Below are positions 51,616 to 60,652 of a DNA stretch of 64,000 nt, one piece after another. The DNA is taken from positions 6,738,501 through 6,802,500 of the forward strand of contig NZ_CP022222.1 of the NCBI RefSeq assembly GCF_009930815.1, read 5' to 3'. Position 1 is the stretch's first letter. Each line of letters starts with the position of its first letter. The stretch comes from Bradyrhizobium sp. CCBAU 051011. Lineage in GTDB: Bacteria > Pseudomonadota > Alphaproteobacteria > Rhizobiales > Xanthobacteraceae. The notes under the pieces are model-generated. The model was not told where the DNA came from and did no database searches. It was given only the letters and a program-made list of their open reading frames with translations. A program made the position numbers and the translations under genes.

Positions 51616-52542
51616 TTACGCGGCCTTCAGCCCGACGTTCGGCAGCAGCGGCCGGTTCTTCAGGGCTTTCGCCATCATCGCCTCGACCTCCGCCTTCTCG
51701 TGCGGCAGCAGCGCCAGCCGCGGCGGGCGGGTCAGCGCGGTGCCGCGGCCCATGATGTGCTCGCACAGCTTGATGCACTGGACGAGGTCCGGACGGGCAT
51801 CGAGGTGGAGCAGCGGCATGAACCATTCGTAGAGCGGCATTGCCTCGGCATAGCGCCCCGCCTTGGCGAGGCGGAACAGGGTCTCACCTTCGCGCGGGAA
51901 GGCGTTCGACATGCCGGAGACCCAGCCGACGGCACCCATGGCCACGCTCTCGACAATGACGTCGTCGAGGCCGGCGAACAGCACGAAGCGATCGCCGACC
52001 ATGTTGCGGGTGTCGATGAAACGCCGTGTGTCGCCGGAGGAGTCCTTGAAGCACACCACCGTTTCCACATCGGCGAGCGACGCCAGAATGTCCGGCGTGA
52101 CGTCGTTCTTGTAGATCGGCGGGTTGTTGTAGAGCATCACGGGCAGGTCGGTCGCGCTGGCGACCGAGCGGAAATGCGCGGCGGTTTCGTGCGGCTTGGA
52201 CGAATAGACCAGCGCCGGCATCACCATCACGCCGTCAATGCCGACGCGGGCGGCCTCCTTGGCGGTTTCGACGGCAAAGGCTGTGGTGAACTCGGCGATG
52301 CCGCACAGCACGGGGACGCGGCCGGCCGCGACCGACTTGGCCGTCTCCATGATGGCGATCTTTTCCTTGCGCTCCAGCGAGGTGTTCTCGCCGACCGAGC
52401 CGCAGACGATCAGTCCGGAAACGCCGTCGCGGATCAGGCCGTCCATCACCTTGGCGGTGGCGTCAATATTGAGCGAAAGGTCGTCGTTGAACTGCGTGGT
52501 AACGGCCGGGAAGACGCCTTCCCAGGAAATGCGTGGGCTCAT
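51616..52542 (-). CDS. Dihydrodipicolinate synthase/N-acetylneuraminate lyase family protein
   Basis: This 308-residue TIM-barrel aldolase has the Schiff-base lysine in ETVVCFKDSSGDTRRF and the catalytic tyrosine in PVMLYNNPPIYK. The nucleotide-free GCGSVGENTSL-like motif IVCGSVGENTSLERKEKI replaces the DHDPS GTTGE. Clustering with a TRAP importer argues against lysine biosynthesis and for catabolism of a sugar acid or hydroxyproline-type compound (a pyruvate-releasing aldolase or deaminase). It is convergent with hmgL and is the distal gene of the TRAP operon. Confidence 0.85.
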   Translation of the reverse strand: MSPRISWEGVFPAVTTQFNDDLSLNIDATAKVMDGLIRDGVSGLIVCGSVGENTSLERKEKIAIMETAKSVAAGRVPVLCGIAEFTTAFAVETAKEAARVGIDGVMVMPALVYSSKPHETAAHFRSVASATDLPVMLYNNPPIYKNDVTPDILASLADVETVVCFKDSSGDTRRFIDTRNMVGDRFVLFAGLDDVIVESVAMGAVGWVSGMSNAFPREGETLFRLAKAGRYAEAMPLYEWFMPLLHLDARPDLVQCIKLCEHIMGRGTALTRPPRLALLPHEKAEVEAMMAKALKNRPLLPNVGLKAA

Positions 52543-52620
52543 TGCTTGGCTCCGATTGGAATTATGCCGGCGGATTGTCGAATCCGCCGGGCTCTGGGGG
52601 CTTGAAAATGACGGATGGGA

Positions 52621-53604
52621 TCAGAGCGTCGCGCCGACCTTGCGCAGTTCGGCGAGAACGGGCGCTTTTGGCAGCCAGATCTTGTCGAACTCGGCAATGA
52701 CGGCCTCGGTATCCTTGGCATCGACCTGGCGGATCGGGATCGGCGCGCTCTTGAAATTCTCGATCAGCTTGGGCTCATTGCCGGCCAGCTCGTCGATCTG
52801 CGCGTCGAGCGTCGACTTGACCGTCTTGGTGATCAGCTCGCGGTCAGCCGCCGGCAGCGACTGCCAGACGCGGCCGGAGACGACGGCGGCCATCGGCATG
52901 AAGACGGCGTTCATCTGCAGGATGACTTTTGACACTTTGTCGAAGCGCTGGTTCCAGGAGAACTCCAGATCCGCCTCAAGCCCGTCGACCTGGCCGTTTG
53001 CCATGGCATCGAACACCTGCGGCGTCGGGATCGGCGTCGGCGCGGCGCCCAGCGACGAATAGAAATCGCGATAGACTGGCGTCGGATTGATGCGCAGCTT
53101 CATGCCCTTGATATCGGCCAATGACGCCAGGTCCTTGGACGAGAACACCGCGCGCATGCCGGTGATGCCCCAGCCGAGGCCGATCGTTCCGGTTTCCTGA
53201 GGCAGCACGTCGAACAGCTTGATCGCCGCCGGATGGCGGACGAATTTGGCGACCGAAGGCGTCGAGCGCACGATGTAGGGCGCGTTGATCGCCGCGATAT
53301 GCGGCACGCGCGAGCCGAGCTCGGCGGCCTGGATGAAGCCCATGTCGAGCGCGCCGGACTGCAATTGCTGCATCATCGCCGGTTCATTGCCGAGCTGGCC
53401 GGAGTGAAACACCGTCATGGTCAGCCGGCCGTTGGTCGCCGCTTTCAGATCGTCGCCGAGTTTCAGCGCCGCCTTGTTCCAGGAATGGCCGTTGGGCGTG
53501 ATCAGGCCGAGGCGAAATTCCTTGGCCTGGGCCAGCGCCAGTGACGGCGCGTACAGCGGCACAGCCGCGCTGGCGGCAAGGAAGCGGCGACGGGAAAGGG
53601 ACAT
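52621..53604 (-). CDS. dctP: TRAP transporter substrate-binding protein DctP
   Basis: From ATG at 53604 the protein is 327 residues with a Tat-like signal (LSRRRFLAASAAVPLYAPSL). The mature domain has the DctP features FRLGLITPNGHSWNKAALKL, NGRLTMTVFHSGQLGNEPAM, ALDMGFIQAAELGSRVP and GMKLRINPTPVYRDFYSSLG with an arginine that binds a carboxylate. It is encoded 26 bases after the large permease. Ligands of the family are organic acids. Confidence 0.92.
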   Translation of the reverse strand: MSLSRRRFLAASAAVPLYAPSLALAQAKEFRLGLITPNGHSWNKAALKLGDDLKAATNGRLTMTVFHSGQLGNEPAMMQQLQSGALDMGFIQAAELGSRVPHIAAINAPYIVRSTPSVAKFVRHPAAIKLFDVLPQETGTIGLGWGITGMRAVFSSKDLASLADIKGMKLRINPTPVYRDFYSSLGAAPTPIPTPQVFDAMANGQVDGLEADLEFSWNQRFDKVSKVILQMNAVFMPMAAVVSGRVWQSLPAADRELITKTVKSTLDAQIDELAGNEPKLIENFKSAPIPIRQVDAKDTEAVIAEFDKIWLPKAPVLAELRKVGATL

Positions 53605-53630
53605 GGCAAGGGCTCCTTGAGGGTTTGGAC

Positions 53631-54896
53631 CTACTTGATGAGGACGAGGGAGAGGGACGGGTAGAGCGAGAGCAGCACCAGCAGGATGCAGGAGATGCCG
53701 AACAGCGGCAGCGTCACCATGAACATCTTGCCGGGCTTGGCGCCGGTCACCGCGGCTGCGACGAAGAAGCAGAGACCGACCGGGGGCGACAGCAATCCGA
53801 GCACCAGGTTGATCACCACGACGACACCGAACTGGCGCGGATCGATGTGATAGATCTCGGTCGCGATCGGCAGCAGGATCGGCACCGTCATGATCAGGCC
53901 GGGAATGCCGTCGATGACCGTGCCGATAATCAGCAGGATCACGTTGCAAAGGAGCATGAAGCTGACAGGATCCTTGGCGACCGACTGGATCCAGCCTGCC
54001 GTTTCCTGCGGCACCTTGCCGAAGATCAGTACCCAGGAGAACACGGCGGCGGCTGCGACCAGGAACAGCACGATGGCCGAGTAGATGCCGGCGCGCAGCA
54101 TCATCTGCGGCAATTGCGAGAACTCGAACTCCCTGGTCCAGTATTTGCCGATCAGCGCAGCGGCCACTGCACCGACGGCGGCAGATTCCGTCGCGTTGGC
54201 GAGCCCGCCCAAAATGCTGCCGACGATCACGATGGGGATCAGCAGCGTCGGCGATGTCCGCAGGATCGTTGCTACCCGCTGCCGCGGGGTCTGATAATCA
54301 GCCTTGGGGTAATTGTAGATGTATCCCATCAGCGCGATGACGATGCAGAACATCGCGGTCAGGATCACGCCCGGCACGATGCCGGCAATCAGCATGTCGC
54401 TGACCGATACCTGCGCCAGCACGCTGTAGACGACGAACATCACCGACGGCGGAATGATCGGCCCCAGCATGCCGCCATAGGCGGTCAGTCCTGCGGCAAA
54501 CGTCTTGTCGTAGCCCTTCTTCTCCATCTCCGGCACCATGATCTGCGCCATGATCGCGACCTGAGCGGTGGCAGATCCCAGGATCGAGGAGATGAACATG
54601 TTGGCGAGGATGTTGACGTAGGCCAGCCCGCCTTTCAGCGAGCCGACAAAAGCCATCGCCATGTCGACGATGCGGCGTGTGATGCCGCCGCCATTCATGA
54701 TCTCGCCGATCAGGATGAAGAGCGGGATGGCGATCAGGCCATAGCTGTCGACGCCGCCGAAAAGCTGCAGCGGGTAGGACTGGAACAGCACGGGGTTGCC
54801 CGATGCGATGATGTAGACGAACCCCGCAAGGCAGAGACATAGCCCGATCGGCACGCCGACCAGCATGATCGCGATAAAGGCAGCCGACGTGAGCAT
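53631..54896 (-). CDS. dctM: TRAP transporter large permease DctM
   Basis: From ATG at 54896 the product is 421 residues with about 12 helices. Typical segments are LIAIPLFILIGEIMNGGGIT, MFISSILGSATAQVAIMAQI, GMLGPIIPPSVMFVVYS and DGIPGLIMTVPILLPIATEI. The start overlaps the DctQ stop by the ATGA arrangement. A longer frame to 55322 is a shadow of DctQ. Confidence 0.92.
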   Translation of the reverse strand: MLTSAAFIAIMLVGVPIGLCLCLAGFVYIIASGNPVLFQSYPLQLFGGVDSYGLIAIPLFILIGEIMNGGGITRRIVDMAMAFVGSLKGGLAYVNILANMFISSILGSATAQVAIMAQIMVPEMEKKGYDKTFAAGLTAYGGMLGPIIPPSVMFVVYSVLAQVSVSDMLIAGIVPGVILTAMFCIVIALMGYIYNYPKADYQTPRQRVATILRTSPTLLIPIVIVGSILGGLANATESAAVGAVAAALIGKYWTREFEFSQLPQMMLRAGIYSAIVLFLVAAAAVFSWVLIFGKVPQETAGWIQSVAKDPVSFMLLCNVILLIIGTVIDGIPGLIMTVPILLPIATEIYHIDPRQFGVVVVINLVLGLLSPPVGLCFFVAAAVTGAKPGKMFMVTLPLFGISCILLVLLSLYPSLSLVLIK

Positions 54897-55519
54897 CAGT
54901 TGACCCCGTCGAGTTCGGAGAGCTGAAAGCCCTTCGGCGGGGTCCGCGGCACCAGTTCGAGATCTTCGAGCAGGTTTGCCAAACCATGCATGGTCATCGA
55001 CACCGCGAAGATCGGCAGCGTCAGGTAGACCACCCAGGTCGGCCAGTTCAGCGTCTGCGTGCGCTCGGTGTAGAGGAAGTTGAAGGTCTCGGCGGCGAGC
55101 TTGCGCGCGTCGAAGCCGGCGCGGGCGAGACCGATCGGATCCATCCAGAGGAAGCAGGTGATGATCAGCGCCACGCCGAACACCACGACCATGCTTGTTG
55201 CCATGATCTTCGCGAGCTTCTGATTCTGCGCCGAGAGACGTTCGGTCATCATGGAGACGGCGAAGTCGAGCCGCAGCCGCGTCATCGCGGAGGCGCCGAT
55301 GAAGGTCAGCCAGACCACGCAATAGACCGCCGATTCATCGATCCAGTAGATCGGGAAGTGCGAATAGCGGGTGACGACGTTCACCAGGATCAGCGCCGTC
55401 AGCAGATACATCAGCCCCATCAAGGCGATGCGCTCTAAAGCGAGCAGGAGACTGGAGGCCCTGATAACGATCCGCCGTGCGCTGAACGCCGGCGCATCCG
55501 CAATCGTCTGCTCGGTCAT
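54896..55519 (-). CDS. dctQ: TRAP transporter small permease DctQ
   Basis: From ATG at 55519 the product is 207 residues with four predicted helices. The conserved DctQ region runs ESAVYCVVWLTFIGASAMTR, followed by RLRLDFAVSMMTERL. It is the first gene of the TRAP operon, divergent from the GntR gene, with a palindromic operator between them. Confidence 0.88.
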   Translation of the reverse strand: MTEQTIADAPAFSARRIVIRASSLLLALERIALMGLMYLLTALILVNVVTRYSHFPIYWIDESAVYCVVWLTFIGASAMTRLRLDFAVSMMTERLSAQNQKLAKIMATSMVVVFGVALIITCFLWMDPIGLARAGFDARKLAAETFNFLYTERTQTLNWPTWVVYLTLPIFAVSMTMHGLANLLEDLELVPRTPPKGFQLSELDGVN

Positions 55520-55560
55520 ATGAGCCCGCTGCCCCCGCAATTTGTCGTGCACTTGCAAAA

Positions 55561-55575
55561 TGTATAATTTATACA
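55561..55575. promoter_or_regulatory. Perfect palindrome, GntR operator
   Basis: TGTATAATTTATACA is a perfect 7-1-7 palindrome 41 bases upstream of dctQ and 99 bases upstream of the GntR gene. GntR FCD proteins commonly bind such TTGTATACAA-like sequences. Confidence 0.75.
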
Positions 55576-55674
55576 ATCTTGTCAAATGGAGATTGTGGAG
55601 CCGCTTCAGCTTTTGCTGGGTCGGCACCACGTCAACGTGCGAAAATTGTGCCGCCTCGATCAGAAAGGCCGGCG

Positions 55675-56373
55675 ATGACGACGGAAGATCAAATGAAAAG
55701 CCCTCTGAAGCACCGGACGCTGTCGGCGGCGATCGTCGACCAGCTCAGGCAGGCCATTCTCGATGGTACCTATCCGGCCGGCTCTCAACTGCGGCAGGAC
55801 GCTTTGGGCGATACGTACGGCGTGAGCCGTATTCCTGTGCGCGAGGCGCTGTTTCAGCTCGAGGCCGAAGGGCTGGTGCGTATCGTTCCGCAAAAGGGCG
55901 CGATCGTCTCCGAGCTGTCGCTGGACGAGATCAACGACGTGTTCGACCTGCGCCGGATCATGGAGCCGCGGCTGCTGGCGCAGTCGGCGCCGCACTTTGC
56001 GGCAGGGGATTTTGCCGGACTGGACGATATCCACAAACGCTTCGAGAAAGCGATCAAGGCGCGCAACGTCGCCGAATGGGGGCGGCTCAATGCCGATTTC
56101 CATATGGCGATGTACGTGCACGCGCGGCAGCCGCGCACCAAGGCGATCGTCGTGGCGCTGCTGCAGACCAGCGACCGTTACACGCGCCTGCAGCTCTCCA
56201 ACACCAAGGCGATGGGGACGGCCGAAAAAGAGCACGCCCACCTGATCGCGCTGTGCCGGGCAAAGCAGATCGAAGAGGCCTGCCGGTTTCTGGAGCAGCA
56301 CATTGAGGCGGTGCGGACGGACCTGCTGCAGGTCGTGGGTGGCGGATCGATAGCGGCGCGTGCGGGGCGCTAG
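55675..56373 (+). CDS. GntR family regulator, FCD subfamily
   Basis: From ATG at 55675 (55693 is an alternative) the product is 232 residues with winged helix (SAAIVDQLRQAILDGTYPAG, then QLRQDALGDTYGVSRIPVRE) and an FCD domain (EAIN-type helix, NADFHMAMYVHARQPRTKAI, EHAHLIALCRAKQIEEACRF with three metal/ligand histidines). It is divergent from the TRAP operon with a palindromic site between them, so it most likely represses transport until the substrate appears. Confidence 0.89.
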   Translation: MTTEDQMKSPLKHRTLSAAIVDQLRQAILDGTYPAGSQLRQDALGDTYGVSRIPVREALFQLEAEGLVRIVPQKGAIVSELSLDEINDVFDLRRIMEPRLLAQSAPHFAAGDFAGLDDIHKRFEKAIKARNVAEWGRLNADFHMAMYVHARQPRTKAIVVALLQTSDRYTRLQLSNTKAMGTAEKEHAHLIALCRAKQIEEACRFLEQHIEAVRTDLLQVVGGGSIAARAGR

Positions 56374-56596
56374 TACCGCTGCACAGGGATTATGACAGGT
56401 TGAATCGGGGATCAAAGTAGCTCTGGCAGGATCAACGAGCAGTTCGATGCTGCGGGGGCTGCGCGGTTGCCTTTTGATGAATCCCTCGCGCTCAAGCGTT
56501 AACACCATCGGCTGGCGAGCTGAGACGCCGGCGCGGCAGCCGGACTGAAACTCCCGCGGCACCTTTGCCGTACTTGTGCGCTGGGAGGATTAAATC

Positions 56597-57826
56597 ATGA
56601 ATGCGAGCCTCGAAGCCGGGCAACGGGGAGGCCTGTCCTGGACCGGCCAGGCGAGGAACGGAATCGCCGGGCAGACGGCGGCGCGCACGCGCATCGATTC
56701 CGTCGACCTCGTGCGCGGCCTCGTGATGGTATTGATGGCGCTCGACCATGTGCGCGATTTCTTCGCCCCGGGTGGATTCAACCCGCGCGACGTGACCGAT
56801 CCCGCGCTGTTCATGACGCGCTGGATCACACATTTCTGTGCACCCGCCTTCGTCTTTCTCGCAGGTGTCTCGGCATTCCTCTACGGTGAGCGCGGCCGTA
56901 GCACGCGGCAGCTCAGCCGCTTCCTGCTCACACGCGGGATTTGGCTCGTACTGATCGAGCTCACGCTCGTCCGCCTTGCATGGACCTTCAGCTTCGATCT
57001 CGGCTACTTCTTCAGCCAGGTCATCTTCGCTATCGGCGCGTCGATGATTGCGCTCTCAGTGCTGGTCTTTCTGCCGCGCCGTGCGGTCGCGGCCATCGCG
57101 CTCGTCTTGATCGCCTCGCACAATCTACTCGATCCCATCAAGGCAGAGGCCTTTGGCCCGGCCGCGCCGATCTGGAATTTCCTGCATGAGCCGGCCTTGC
57201 TGCAGTTCGGCGCCACCGTGAAGTGGTTCGCGGTCTACCCGTTGATCCCGTGGATCGGCGTGATGGCGGCGGGCTACGCGCTCGGTCCGGTCTTCACGCT
57301 CGATCGTGCGAAGCGGACGCGCTGGCTCGTTGGATGGGGGACCGTCGCGGTGGTCGGTTTCGTCCTGCTGCGGGCGAGCAATGTCTACGGCGACCCCGCG
57401 CCCTGGAGCGTTCAAGCCAGTGCAATTGCGACGTTGCTGTCCTTCATCAACTGCGAAAAATATCCGCCATCGCTGCTGTATCTGGCCATGACGATCGGAC
57501 CGACATTGCTGCTGCTTGCTGCGGTTGAGAACGTACGCGGCCGGTTCGCCGCGTGGGTCACCACCTTCGGCCGCGTTCCATTCTTCTATTATGTGGTTCA
57601 TGTTTTTGTCATCCACGCGCTCGCGGTGATCTTCGCGTGGGCGAGCGGTGCGGAGACCGGCTGGCTGTTTGGTCCATTCCCTGCCGACAAGCCGAACGGA
57701 TACGGCGTCGGCCTCCTGGGCGTCTTTTCCGTCTGGCTTGCGGTTGTGACGGCGCTCTATCCGCTTTGCAACTGGTTTGCCGGCATCAAAAAACGCCGCA
57801 GCGACTGGTGGCTATCCTACCTCTAG
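56597..57826 (+). CDS. DUF1624 / heparan-alpha-glucosaminide N-acetyltransferase-like membrane protein
   Basis: This 409-residue membrane protein has about ten helices. RIDSVDLVRGLVMVLMALDH is the family start with a membrane histidine, and RWITHFCAPAFVFLAGVSAF is the second conserved segment. WFAVYPLIPWIGVMAAGYAL and FFYYVVHVFVIHALAVIFAW follow. The family may move acyl groups across the membrane, as the eukaryotic lysosomal HGSNAT does. GGAGG precedes the ATG. The neighbours give no clue to substrate. Confidence 0.82.
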   Translation: MNASLEAGQRGGLSWTGQARNGIAGQTAARTRIDSVDLVRGLVMVLMALDHVRDFFAPGGFNPRDVTDPALFMTRWITHFCAPAFVFLAGVSAFLYGERGRSTRQLSRFLLTRGIWLVLIELTLVRLAWTFSFDLGYFFSQVIFAIGASMIALSVLVFLPRRAVAAIALVLIASHNLLDPIKAEAFGPAAPIWNFLHEPALLQFGATVKWFAVYPLIPWIGVMAAGYALGPVFTLDRAKRTRWLVGWGTVAVVGFVLLRASNVYGDPAPWSVQASAIATLLSFINCEKYPPSLLYLAMTIGPTLLLLAAVENVRGRFAAWVTTFGRVPFFYYVVHVFVIHALAVIFAWASGAETGWLFGPFPADKPNGYGVGLLGVFSVWLAVVTALYPLCNWFAGIKKRRSDWWLSYL

Positions 57827-57910
57827 TACCGCTGCACGATGATTATGACTCATTGGCCGAGGCGTTTGGGGGCCGCCTGCCAAGGGGTACTGGGCGAATA
57901 GCGAACCAAC

Positions 57911-58051
57911 CCTGTCATTGCGAGCGAAGCGAAGCAATCCATCCCTCCACGCAAGAGGATTGCTTCGTCGCTTCAGCGCAAAATTGCTTTGCAATCTTGT
58001 CGCGAGCTCCCTTGCGAAAACGCTGCGCGTTTGTCGCAAGCAATGACGGGG
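57911..58051. repeat. REP-like intergenic repeat
   Basis: The block begins CCTGTCATTGCGAGCGAAGC and ends with AAGCAATGACGGGG, roughly inverted ends, with internal GAAGCAATCC/GGATTGCTTC. From memory, such TCATTGCGAGCGAAGCGAAGCAATCC-type elements (shortened here) are highly repeated in Bradyrhizobium intergenic regions. No gene is present in 57827-58199. Confidence 0.65.
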
Positions 58052-58199
58052 TTGGCGACGGTGGCTAACCTACCATCCCCCGTCCGGCCCCATCAAAGGC
58101 CTCGATGCCGATATGGCCGCGTCCGGTCGAGCGTCGCCACGAGCGGGTTGCCCGTGGCGGCCTCGGAATGGTCCTGTTGATCCGGAATCGGACCATGCA

Positions 58200-59222
58200 T
58201 CATGCGGCAACGTCGCTGGCGAGCTTCAGCAGGTTCGCCGACGTCGGCGTCTTGGCGCTGTAGTCCTTCCACGCGGTGTCACGTGCGATGTCCCGCCACT
58301 TGCCGACGGTCGCGACATCGAGCGTGCTGACCTTGGCGCCGGCCTTCTCATAGACCTTGGCGACCTCGATATCGTCGTCCTGCGCTCCCTTGCGGCCGAA
58401 CGTTTCCAGCTCGCTGCCGACCGACAGGATGATGTCCTGCTGGTTCTTGGGCAGCTTGTCGAAGATTGCCTTCGACATCATCAGCGGCTCCAGCATGAAC
58501 CAGTAGGAGGCGCCGGCGCCCGAGGTCAGCGATTTCGCGACCTCTTCGAGGCGGAACGAGATCAGGCTGGTGGAGGAGGTGATGCCGGCGTCGCAGGCGC
58601 CGGTCTGCATCGCGGCGTAGATTTCGTTCGAGGGCACCGACAGCACGGCAGCTCCAGCGGTCTGCAGCACCATGTCCATCTCGCGCGAGCCGCCGCGCAC
58701 CCTGAGCCCCTTGGCGTCTTCCGGCGCGACGATCGGCTTGGAGCGGCTGGCAACACCGCCGGCCTGCCAGACCCAGGTCAGAAGGATAATGCCCTTGTCG
58801 GCGAGGAAGTCGGTCAGCGCCTTGCCGACCGGCTCCTTCTTCCAGCGCAGGCCCTGGTCATAGGTCGCGACGAGGCCCGGCATCAGGCCAATATTGGTCT
58901 CCGGCAATTCGCCGCCGGCGTAAGGCATCGGATAGAGGCTGATATCGAGCGCGCCCTTGCGCATCGCCGAGAATTGCGCGTTGGTCTTGATCAGCGAGGC
59001 GTTCGGATAGACCTCGGCTGCGATCTCGCCGCCGCTGCGCTTGGCAACTTCGGCGGCAAACATGCGGCACAGCCGATCGCGGAAGTCGCCCTTGTCGATG
59101 GTGCCGCCCGGAAACTGGTGCGAGATCTTCAGCGTGGTGGCGGCATGGGCTGTGCCGGTGCCGAAACGAAGGGCGGCGGGAGCGGCAAGGGCCGTTACAA
59201 TGACATGGCGGCGTGTGAGCAT
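58200..59222 (-). CDS. Orphan TRAP transporter substrate-binding protein (DctP family)
   Basis: The product (ATG at 59222, AGGGGG five to six bases upstream) is 340 residues with a signal-like start (LTRRHVIVTALAAPAALRFG). Features are LKISHQFPGGTIDKGDFRDR, DISLYPMPYAGGELPETNIG and GLRVRGGSREMDMVLQTAGA, the last carrying the ligand arginine. No DctQ or DctM gene is adjacent. It may serve a membrane pair encoded elsewhere or the one at 53.6-55.5 kb. Confidence 0.87.
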   Translation of the reverse strand: MLTRRHVIVTALAAPAALRFGTGTAHAATTLKISHQFPGGTIDKGDFRDRLCRMFAAEVAKRSGGEIAAEVYPNASLIKTNAQFSAMRKGALDISLYPMPYAGGELPETNIGLMPGLVATYDQGLRWKKEPVGKALTDFLADKGIILLTWVWQAGGVASRSKPIVAPEDAKGLRVRGGSREMDMVLQTAGAAVLSVPSNEIYAAMQTGACDAGITSSTSLISFRLEEVAKSLTSGAGASYWFMLEPLMMSKAIFDKLPKNQQDIILSVGSELETFGRKGAQDDDIEVAKVYEKAGAKVSTLDVATVGKWRDIARDTAWKDYSAKTPTSANLLKLASDVAA

Positions 59223-59592
59223 GGTTTCCCCCTGCAAATTCGTTCTTGGTCGATGACAGCGACCGGTTTGAGCCCATGTTAGCCGGTCGTCATCCGACGT
59301 AGTTTTCGTGTGAGGTCGAGGCGGCGCGCGGCGGCAAGCCCTGATTTTAGCAAGCCTGACGGGCTGCAGCGTACGCTCGGGACCAGCCGTTCGCAGAAGA
59401 CTCCGCCAATAACGCGTTCAACCCTGGGCGCCCGCGGAGCGTTAGCGCCAATTGATTTGCTGCTTCAACTAACCGTGACTTCGGAAGAACTCGGGATGTG
59501 GCTGGTAACAAAGCCGGCCGCGGAATCGTCGTTGGGGAAGCGACAGATGTCGCTTTCGAGGAATCTATTCAACCGCAAAGGACGACCGCCCC
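59223..59592. other. Intergenic region upstream of the MXKDX protein
   Basis: This 370-bp region has no supported gene. A 129-codon plus-strand frame (59310-59699) overlaps the MXKDX gene and lacks coding features. No clear promoter motif was found. Confidence 0.5.
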
Positions 59593-59832
59593 ATGACAAT
59601 CCCGACCCGCTTCGGCCTCATTCTCTCGGCCGCGCTCGTTTCGCTCGGCCTTGCGTTCGCGCCCGCGACCCTCGCTCAGGACAAGATGGGCAAGGGTGAC
59701 GGGATGAAGCAGGAGTCCATGTCCAAGGACGCGATGAAGAAAGAGGACGGGATGATGAAGAACGGCGGCATGAAGCACGACGGCCTCATGAAAGGCGGCA
59801 TGAAAAAAGATGACGCTATGAAGAAGAACTGA
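59593..59832 (+). CDS. Pentapeptide MXKDX repeat protein
   Basis: This 79-residue exported protein has a signal peptide (FGLILSAALVSLGLAFAP, cleavage near LAQ) and a mature part of repeated Met-x-Lys-Asp-x units (DKMGKGDGMKQESMSKDAMK). Members are usually periplasmic and rich in Met/Lys; metal binding has been proposed, but the role is not established. AAGGACG precedes the ATG. Confidence 0.85.
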   Translation: MTIPTRFGLILSAALVSLGLAFAPATLAQDKMGKGDGMKQESMSKDAMKKEDGMMKNGGMKHDGLMKGGMKKDDAMKKN

Positions 59833-59894
59833 GCCGCCGTCATTCCAGGGCGATGCGTAGCATGTCAGGAGTCTCCGATACGCAGTTGCGCGTC

Positions 59895-59924
59895 TGAGGT
59901 CTGGTGCTTACGCACCAGACCTCA
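59895..59924. other. Perfect 12-bp hairpin without T tract
   Basis: TGAGGTCTGGTG and CACCAGACCTCA are perfect arms around CTTACG. No T run follows on either strand, so it is not a typical intrinsic terminator; it lies 62 bases after the MXKDX gene and may stabilise its RNA. Confidence 0.55.
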
Positions 59925-59978
59925 ATGACGAGCAGAGCCTGCATCGGTCGCCGGCAAGAGGCGCGATGCGCGTCGTGC

Positions 59979-60332
59979 CTACCGCTTCTTGCCCTTGCTC
60001 TTGCGCGCAGCGTAACGGGCGTCGCGCTTGGCCTTCTGCTCAGCCTCCAGCGCTGCCTGTCTGGCGGCTTCTTCTTCCTTCTCGCGCGCGATCCTGGCGG
60101 CCTCCGCCGCGGCGGCCTCGGCCTCGCGACGCTTCTGCTCGGCCTTTTCGGCTTCCTTTGCCTCTCGCGCCTTGGCGCGGGCGGCGGCGACGGCCTCGCG
60201 CTCGGCCTGACGGCGCTTCACCTCGGGATCGTCGGGTCCCGGCTGGGCGCGAAACTTGTTCAAAATGTTCTGCCGCGCCTGCATCGCGGCCTTCTGGCGG
60301 TCCGCGAAGTTCGGTTCCTTGAATCCACTCAT
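59979..60332 (-). CDS. Charged coiled-coil protein (DUF6481-like)
   Basis: This 117-residue cytoplasmic protein has a conserved N-terminus (SGFKEPNFADRQKAAMQARQ) followed by ~80 residues of Ala/Glu/Lys/Arg-rich coiled coil (AKAREAKEAEKAEQKRREAE) ending KSKGKKR. From memory it matches a small family annotated DUF6481. Function unknown; the N-terminal NILNKFRAQPGPDD segment is the most conserved. Confidence 0.78.
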   Translation of the reverse strand: MSGFKEPNFADRQKAAMQARQNILNKFRAQPGPDDPEVKRRQAEREAVAAARAKAREAKEAEKAEQKRREAEAAAAEAARIAREKEEEAARQAALEAEQKAKRDARYAARKSKGKKR

Positions 60333-60458
60333 AAAAAGGCCTTGTCGCTTTCACTCTTGGGGTTGGACGCGCCACGGGCGCGGAATGGCGACTAGGTAAG
60401 TGAACCCGGGGCAAAATGCCAGCGTCGAAAGGGGGCCGGTAGAGCAGGGGAGACTTGC

Positions 60459-60641
60459 GTGAACAGCAAATGGGCCAAATTGATGCTGATGAGCGGGATT
60501 ACATCAGGTTGGCTGCTCTACGAGATGGCCACGGCGAGCGAATCCCCGCCGGTGGAGTTGGCGTTCGTGCAATATAGCCTGCTCGCCTGCGCGCTGATCG
60601 GTCTGGTCGGCTCGCTGGTGATGTTCGCGTCGGAAAACTGA
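60459..60641 (+). CDS. Small two-helix membrane protein
   Basis: The 60-residue protein starts at GTG 60459, preceded by AGGGGAGAC. Two hydrophobic helices (KLMLMSGITSGWLLYEMAT and YSLLACALIGLVGSLVMFA) flank a polar loop (SESPPVELAFVQ). It is convergent with the gene at 60653 (11 bases). Function unknown. Confidence 0.65.
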   Translation: MNSKWAKLMLMSGITSGWLLYEMATASESPPVELAFVQYSLLACALIGLVGSLVMFASEN

Positions 60642-60652
60642 CCGGCACCGTC

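Noticed and set aside
53541..54842. 433-codon plus-strand frame
   Set aside because: Antisense to dctM; the Asp/His/Arg-rich sequence is typical of a shadow of membrane-protein codons.
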